64,000 nucleotides of DNA from CAYVAP01 sp964521065. Lineage in GTDB: Bacteria > Bacteroidota > Bacteroidia > J057. The position numbers were made by a program, and so were the translations under genes. A model generated the notes under the pieces. It ran no database searches. It had not been told where the DNA came from and worked only from the letters and a program-made list of their open reading frames with translations. This document shows positions 59,435-64,000 of this stretch, piece after piece. The stretch lies in contig CAZFPQ010000003.1 in NCBI GenBank assembly GCA_964521065.1, forward strand, positions 20,440-84,439. Reading direction: 5' to 3'. Position 1 is the first letter of the stretch, and each line of letters starts with the position of its first letter.

Positions 59435-60597
59435 AGCTGATCTTTTTTTTGGCTGTCTTGAAAGCTGCGGGCCTTGCCCTTGATCTGTTTCAAGGGAAGG
59501 ATAATCTCAAAGCGCGCGCCTTCACCGGGTTGACTGAATGCGTCGAGGGAGCCATGGTGTCGCTGAACAATCTTCCGACAAATAGCCAATCCAATGCCGG
59601 AGCCTTGGTACTTCTGCCCCTCTAAACGCTGAAAAATATTAAAAATCCGGTCAAGATATTTTTCATCAAATCCTATCCCATTGTCCTGCACCGTAATTTT
59701 AATTTGCCTGATGGGATAAGCTTGAGAAACAGGCTCTTCAAGCTCCTCCACCCCCACTTTCACTTGGGGTAGGCGCTCAGGGTGGCGAAACTTGATGGCA
59801 TTGCTGATCAAGTTTTGAAAGAGTTGATGCATCTGCATTTCATCCCCTTCCAAAGTAGGCAGGTCTGAGACCTCTATCTTCCCTTTGGCTTCAGCGATGG
59901 CAATTTCTAGGTCCGAAAGTACCTCAGCTATTACTTCGTTGAGGTTTACTTGCTGAAATGGTTTGGCCCGAGAGGAAATCCGCGAAAAGGCCAATAAGTC
60001 ATCAATCAAGCGTTGTAGCCGGGATGAAGCACTCAACATACGGCCTAAGTAATCTTGCCCTTTTTGGGAAAGCTTGTCTCCCTCTCGCTCTGAAATCCGA
60101 CTGCCAAAGGCCTGGATCTTTCGTAGAGGCTCTTGTAAATCGTGGGAAGATATGTAGGCAAAATTCTCTAGCTCGCGATTACTTCGCTCCAGTTCGGCCG
60201 CGTAGCGTTCCAACTCTTCCGCGTGCTGCTTTTCCCGGGTCAAGTCATGGATGATGCCTGTAAAAAAGCGTTTTCCGTCTTTGATTTTCACTTCCCCCAC
60301 CGCCAATCTAAAGGGAAATGTGTCGCCGTTAGATTTCAGCCCTAGGACCTCTCGACCTACTCCAATGATCTTTCCATTTCCAGTAGAAAGATATTGACTC
60401 AAATATCCATCGTGGCTAGACCGGTGAGGCTCTGGCATGAGCATGGATACGTTCTGCCCAACCATCTGCTCCGGATGATAGCCAAAAATGCGCGCCGCCG
60501 CTGGATTCACAGTATCCATGACTCCTTTGGCATCGATGGTGATGATTCCGTCGATGGCCGTTTCAATGATGGCTTGTAAACGACGCTTTTCTTCCAT
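59431..60597 (-). CDS. PAS-domain histidine kinase
   Basis: About 388 aa from the ATG (MEEKRRLQAII). PAS domain at ~1-118 with GIITIDAKGVMDTVNPAAARIFGY, followed by PAC-type text (FFTGIIHDLTREKQ). A short coiled coil leads to HisKA with the phospho-histidine in YISSHDLQEPLRKI (about 152). HATPase motifs are LFQNLISNAIKFRHPE, DNGIGFDEKYLDRIFNIFQRL and GSGIGLAICRKIVQRHHG. The HDLQEPLRK box is the phytochrome-like kinase subtype. No transmembrane helix. First gene of the signalling cluster; overlaps the receiver gene by 4 bp. Confidence 0.94.
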   Translation of the reverse strand: MEEKRRLQAIIETAIDGIITIDAKGVMDTVNPAAARIFGYHPEQMVGQNVSMLMPEPHRSSHDGYLSQYLSTGNGKIIGVGREVLGLKSNGDTFPFRLAVGEVKIKDGKRFFTGIIHDLTREKQHAEELERYAAELERSNRELENFAYISSHDLQEPLRKIQAFGSRISEREGDKLSQKGQDYLGRMLSASSRLQRLIDDLLAFSRISSRAKPFQQVNLNEVIAEVLSDLEIAIAEAKGKIEVSDLPTLEGDEMQMHQLFQNLISNAIKFRHPERLPQVKVGVEELEEPVSQAYPIRQIKITVQDNGIGFDEKYLDRIFNIFQRLEGQKYQGSGIGLAICRKIVQRHHGSLDAFSQPGEGARFEIILPLKQIKGKARSFQDSQKKDQL

Positions 60598-60686
60598 GCA
60601 AATCAAGTCAACAAGGCAAAACCGCCAGCCTTGATATCATTTTACCAATATATCTAAAACTACGCATTCGATGGCATAAGCCGAAG

Positions 60687-60715
60687 AAAAACCCCTCCAG
60701 AAATTTCCAGAGGGG
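60687..60715 (-). terminator. Rho-independent terminator (minus strand)
   Basis: CCCCTCCAGAAA pairs with TTTCCAGAGGGG (10 of 12 bp), and on the minus strand the stem runs into TTTTTCTTCGG. It lies downstream of the uspA/small-protein pair and upstream of the kinase operon, so it insulates the two. The rest of this 317-bp spacer shows no gene. Confidence 0.8.
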
Positions 60716-60914
60716 CCCACTATCGATAAGTACCAAAAAAACGCAAAGACTTGACTAGCAAAGAGATACAAAAACCACGACACATTGATAAATAATTCTA
60801 ATGCAGATCAGTAAAAACATTAATCAGAATCACAATCTGTACCAGCAGTGTCTTCATACTTTATTAGCAGCCTTGATATCATTGCCCTTGGGCCATTGGG
60901 CCCAGGGATTACCT

Positions 60915-61280
60915 TCAAAGAGACCGAATTTCACTCAGCCTGTTCAAGGCACCGATGCTAAATACATCGCTGCTGAGGGTCTGCACCCATTTTCCAGAGA
61001 CTTGCTTCATAACCTGTACCCCTAAGCCAAACTTTTCCTGAAAAGCCTGCTCAAAGCTGGATACTTTTAAGTTTCCGTGGATACTTAAGCTGGCCTCTGA
61101 CGCTAAGGAGGATAAGCTACCTAGCGGCAGGTCCTGATTCAAGGTTTCCCATAAATCACTGGCCTCCCCTACCCCATGCGGTTCAGCGAAAAAGCGCAAT
61201 TGCAGGTTGGGAAAATGCTGTTGAAACTCCTCTGCGATGCTTCGCAGGGTCTTATGTTGGTTTATTTGTATTTGAGTCAT
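60915..61280 (-). CDS. Small conserved protein of unknown function, linked to UspA
   Basis: A 121-aa soluble protein from the ATG giving MTQIQINQHKTLRSI; 45 upstream in-frame residues overlap the UspA gene and are rejected. The text (TLRSIAEEFQQHFPNLQLRFFAEPHGVGEAS, then SLSIHGNLKVSSFEQAFQEKFGLGVQV) looks like a compact alpha/beta domain, and similar proteins are common in Bacteroidota, in my recollection without a known function. It starts 31 bp after the UspA stop, so the two are probably co-transcribed. Confidence 0.75.
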   Translation of the reverse strand: MTQIQINQHKTLRSIAEEFQQHFPNLQLRFFAEPHGVGEASDLWETLNQDLPLGSLSSLASEASLSIHGNLKVSSFEQAFQEKFGLGVQVMKQVSGKWVQTLSSDVFSIGALNRLSEIRSL

Positions 61281-61311
61281 GGTGATGGTATGGTTAATGA
61301 ACTCACAAATT

Positions 61312-62169
61312 TTAAAGATGCACCTCCACGGCTTTTTCTTGTGGATAGATCCAGAGCGGAATCTCCGTGTTAAGAGATAAGGTCTTACAATGGCTCTGGT
61401 GGAATAACTGCCCAATGCGGCTGCGATGGTGGGTCATCATGACCATCAAATCTACCTGTTCCCATCGGTTGTAATGGGCCAAGCCCTCTACCACATCTCT
61501 GTCCGAAATGACGTCAAAGTGAATATTTTCATGGGTCAGGTCGTAGTAATAAGCCCGCTTAAGCAATTCCTGTTGATAGGTTTCTTCCCAGGAGGCTTGC
61601 TGGTTGCGAACGTGCACACAGCTGAGTCTGGCTCGGTTTTGCTTGGCGAAATACAATACCTCATCAATGATGCGGATGTCATCTCCCTGGTAATCGGTGG
61701 CATAAGCGATGTGCTCAAACCCTCGATACCTGGCCAACTCAGGCACCACCAACAAAGGATGTTCAGCTTGTTGGATCAAGGCTTGGGTAGTAGATCCCAA
61801 CAACTTCTTCAGCCACACGCGTCCTCCTTTGGCCCCTACCACCATCAAATCGGGATTCAATGCCTTGGCAGAGTCTAGCATCACTTCGTTTGGGGCCCCT
61901 AATGCAATCTCAAATTCAAACTTCAAGCGGTCTCGGTGCTCTTGGGCCAAGGTCTCTTTCAGTTCCTCAAAATGTCGAAGAGCCAACGCTTCCTGCTGGG
62001 CCAATAAGGCCGATTGCATGCCAAAATCTAAATGCGGCTCTAGCAAGGTCGGTCGGTAGGCATGGATCAGCCGCAAGCAGGATCCGTACCGAGCTCCCAA
62101 GCTGGCCGCATACCGAAAGGCATTCAGCGAAGCAGGGGAAAAATCGATGCCAACCAGGATATTTTTCAT
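61312..62169 (-). CDS. Tandem universal stress protein (UspA) domains
   Basis: About 285 aa from the ATG giving MKNILVGIDFSPAS, with two Usp domains in one chain. The first has VGIDFS at the start and the nucleotide-binding motif LMVVGAKGGRVWLKKLLGSTTQALIQQAEHPLLVVPE near 115-150. The second is divergent (HIAYATDYQGDDIRIIDEVL, LMVMMTHHRSRIGQLFHQSHCKTLSLNTEIPLWI). Usp proteins bind ATP or related nucleotides and respond to stress. Followed 31 bp later by the small conserved gene. Confidence 0.93.
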   Translation of the reverse strand: MKNILVGIDFSPASLNAFRYAASLGARYGSCLRLIHAYRPTLLEPHLDFGMQSALLAQQEALALRHFEELKETLAQEHRDRLKFEFEIALGAPNEVMLDSAKALNPDLMVVGAKGGRVWLKKLLGSTTQALIQQAEHPLLVVPELARYRGFEHIAYATDYQGDDIRIIDEVLYFAKQNRARLSCVHVRNQQASWEETYQQELLKRAYYYDLTHENIHFDVISDRDVVEGLAHYNRWEQVDLMVMMTHHRSRIGQLFHQSHCKTLSLNTEIPLWIYPQEKAVEVHL

Positions 62170-62456
62170 GTTAAGTCTGGGCCTGAGGATCAAGGATGTA
62201 TACTAGAAAAAGGAAAGAGGGGGAGGTCATTTAACGTACATGCCTTGCTTCCCCATTCATTCTTTGCTTCAAAGGTATCCTTTTGCCAACCTCAGCTCGC
62301 AGAACCTAATCAATGATAAGCATGACTTTTGTCACCTGGGTGGCCAGCCTTTTCCCTGGCGCTTGAAAAAAGCTTTTTAGCAAGCCCAGGCCGGCAGGGA
62401 GTCAACTTGCTAAGAATCTTAACATTTCCGAACTTAGAGGCTATAAAAACCACCAA

Positions 62457-64000
62457 GTGGCAAAACAAAATTCGCGTAAACGCAAGAGCAAAAAAGGCAA
62501 TACCGGTCCCATCAGCACCTTGCTGAACCTATTTGAGGACTTGGGCAAGCCCAATGAGAACCAAGCTCAGGCCAGGCGAATCCTAGCCTGGAGTCTGCTC
62601 TTTTTTTGCTTGATCGGCATTATTTCCTGTATCTCATATTTTTATACGGGCAATGCCGACCAGTCAGCCGCCGAGGAAGGAGTTCAGGCTGCTGCCGAAA
62701 TCAATAATTGGCTGGGATTTATAGGAGCCAAACTGGCGGAATACATCGTTCGCCGGGGCTTCGGCATCTTTGGCTTTGTCCTGTTGATCTATGGGCTCTT
62801 TCTAGCCTTGGTGCTCATGGAGCACGAGGAAGATTACTACCTCTACGCTCGTAGATTGGTCAAATATGTACTGTTCATCACCTTATTTGGATCTGTCTTT
62901 TTCTCTTACATCGAAATCTTGGCGGGCAGTTCCTCCTATGACCTGGGTGGCGGCTTTGGCTACTCGGTCAACATGGCCACCTTCAATTACGTAGGTCGCT
63001 TCGGCATGGCTCTGCTAATCCTTTTTGCCTTGGTCATCTTCGTGGTGATCAACTTTAACGCCGAAATCAGAGCCTCCCAGTTATTGGCCACCATCAAGGC
63101 AGCACGACTACCTGAATCCGCACGGAACATTAGACTACCCAAAGTCCAGCTTAAAGGGGAGGAATCAGGTCCCAAGAACCGCCCTAAGCGAAAGCCCAAA
63201 CCTACCCCTTCAACTGAGGACACCCCTCAAACAGAAACCAGCCCCGTAGGAGAAAACCTGCCTGTATTACACCAACCTAGTCAACCAACTCCTCCTGAGA
63301 CCAAGGTAGGGGAAGAAATTAGCTTTGACTTGACCAAATCCCTGCCCCGGCAGCGAAATAAAAATGCCAAGAAGGAACCAGTTGACGTAGAGTTCATCAT
63401 CGAGCCGCCTAAAGACGAACCCATTGTTCCGCCCCGCGAAACCCGATCGCTAGAACAGGTAGGCGACGACAATATTGGCAAGGTAAAGGACAGCGAACAG
63501 GAGACCTTCGAGAAAATTGTTCCCGAGGACAGTCAGGAAATCGAGAACATAGACGAGCTATTTAGTGAGGAGGATTTTGATCCCACCTTAGAACTGTCTG
63601 ACTACGAGCGCCCTGCTTTGGAGTTATTAGACGATCATGGATCAGGGCGAGGACGAGAAGTCAATCGTCAAGAGTTAGAGGAAAACAAAAACAAAATCCT
63701 CAAAACCCTCGAAGATTACGGGATCAAAATTACCAGCATCAAAGCGACCATCGGTCCCACTGTGACCCTTTATGAAATCGTGCCGGCCCCAGGAGTTCGC
63801 ATCAGTAAGATCAAGAACCTAGAGGATGACATTGCCCTAAGTTTGGCGGCACTTGGTATCCGCATCATTGCGCCCATTCCTGGGCAAGGGACCATTGGAA
63901 TTGAAGTACCCAACTCTGCTCCTGAGATTGTTTCTTTAAGGGGTACATTGACCACCGAGAAGTTCATGACCTTCAAAGGAGAGCTGCCCATTGCCTTGGG
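62457..64000 (+). CDS. ftsK: DNA translocase FtsK, 3' end beyond the window
   Basis: Open from a GTG start (product AKQNSRKRKSKKG) to the right edge, 514 complete codons. Four transmembrane segments lie in the first ~210 residues (ILAWSLLFFCLIGIIS, FGIFGFVLLIYGLFLALVLM, YVLFITLFGSVFFS, GMALLILFALVIFVV), the FtsK N-terminal anchor. A Pro/Glu-rich linker of ~200 residues follows. The alpha domain begins at DYGIKITSIKATIGPTVTLYEIVP and continues through GIRIIAPIPGQGTIGIEVPN. The P-loop and gamma domains must lie beyond the edge. Moves chromosome ends at the septum. GTG is chosen because no ATG lies close by. Confidence 0.93.
   Translation, partial: MAKQNSRKRKSKKGNTGPISTLLNLFEDLGKPNENQAQARRILAWSLLFFCLIGIISCISYFYTGNADQSAAEEGVQAAAEINNWLGFIGAKLAEYIVRRGFGIFGFVLLIYGLFLALVLMEHEEDYYLYARRLVKYVLFITLFGSVFFSYIEILAGSSSYDLGGGFGYSVNMATFNYVGRFGMALLILFALVIFVVINFNAEIRASQLLATIKAARLPESARNIRLPKVQLKGEESGPKNRPKRKPKPTPSTEDTPQTETSPVGENLPVLHQPSQPTPPETKVGEEISFDLTKSLPRQRNKNAKKEPVDVEFIIEPPKDEPIVPPRETRSLEQVGDDNIGKVKDSEQETFEKIVPEDSQEIENIDELFSEEDFDPTLELSDYERPALELLDDHGSGRGREVNRQELEENKNKILKTLEDYGIKITSIKATIGPTVTLYEIVPAPGVRISKIKNLEDDIALSLAALGIRIIAPIPGQGTIGIEVPNSAPEIVSLRGTLTTEKFMTFKGELPIAL

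Overview
The window reads as a chromosome segment of a Bacteroidota bacterium, probably from the Saprospiria (Lewinella/Haliscomenobacter-like) branch. Support for the phylum: C-terminal type IX secretion sorting domains (22602-23102 and 33309-37868), a Porin_10-type outer-membrane protein, a Tat-exported Gfo/Idh/MocA oxidoreductase next to a DUF1080 lipoprotein, TAnnTTTG-type promoter boxes, almost no Shine-Dalgarno sequences, and many TTG/GTG starts. The order is an inference from gene style and base composition. No rRNA, tRNA, CRISPR array, transposase or phage module was seen.

Layout. 1-5.6 kb: isoleucyl-tRNA synthetase (cut by the left edge), then an exported oxidoreductase/DUF1080 pair. 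5.7-12 kb: D-aminoacyl-tRNA deacylase, a caspase-family protein, a cysteine-rich lipoprotein, a secreted unknown and a thioredoxin-fold protein. 12.4-15.3 kb: nuoJKL, closed by a strong terminator; nuoN lies alone about 36 kb away and nuoM is absent from the window. 15.6-19.4 kb: FkbM methyltransferase, ribA, a stand-alone RibD-C-type reductase and a zinc-less MDR dehydrogenase, with tandem repeats in the spacers. 19.4-24.3 kb: PspC/zinc-ribbon protein, short-chain polyprenyl diphosphate synthase, S74-tailed surface protein, T9SS protein, glycosyltransferase. 24.3-27.8 kb: a BlaI-type repressor, an M56 (BlaR1-like) membrane protease with a huge coiled-coil ectodomain, and a secreted protein that repeats the ectodomain architecture, under three phased operator palindromes. 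28-33 kb: cupin, gamma-glutamylcyclotransferase-like, DUF389, two unknowns, dprA. 33.3-41.1 kb: a 1519-residue T9SS protein with an internal duplication, and a coiled-coil protein that looks like an SMC/Rad50 ATPase stripped of its ATP motifs. 41.3-49.2 kb: dihydroorotase, a degenerate erythromycin-esterase-like lipoprotein, a WYL regulator, tag, a Porin_10 protein, a nucleotidyltransferase. 49.5-56.1 kb: a nested inverted-repeat element, a membrane-anchored CHAT protein, nuoN, a Nudix hydrolase, a Fic protein with two operator palindromes, a D-2-hydroxyacid dehydrogenase and a lipoprotein. 56.1-60.6 kb: a four-gene signalling cluster (PAS histidine kinase, receiver, receiver-PAS-kinase, receiver-CRP regulator). 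60.9-64 kb: a small conserved protein, a double UspA protein, and ftsK cut by the right edge.

Themes. The most system-like locus is 24.3-27.8 kb: it has the logic of a BlaI/BlaR1 circuit, but no beta-lactamase or penicillin-binding sensor domain, and it carries a stand-alone copy of the sensor's own extracellular part. The Fic gene has its own repeated operator sites. Intergenic spacers carry several dispersed repeat families: a ~100-bp element with TCGGGGTA ends in at least three copies, simple tandem arrays of GCTATGG and GTTAAGGGA, and a 190-bp element with 15-bp perfect terminal inverted repeats.
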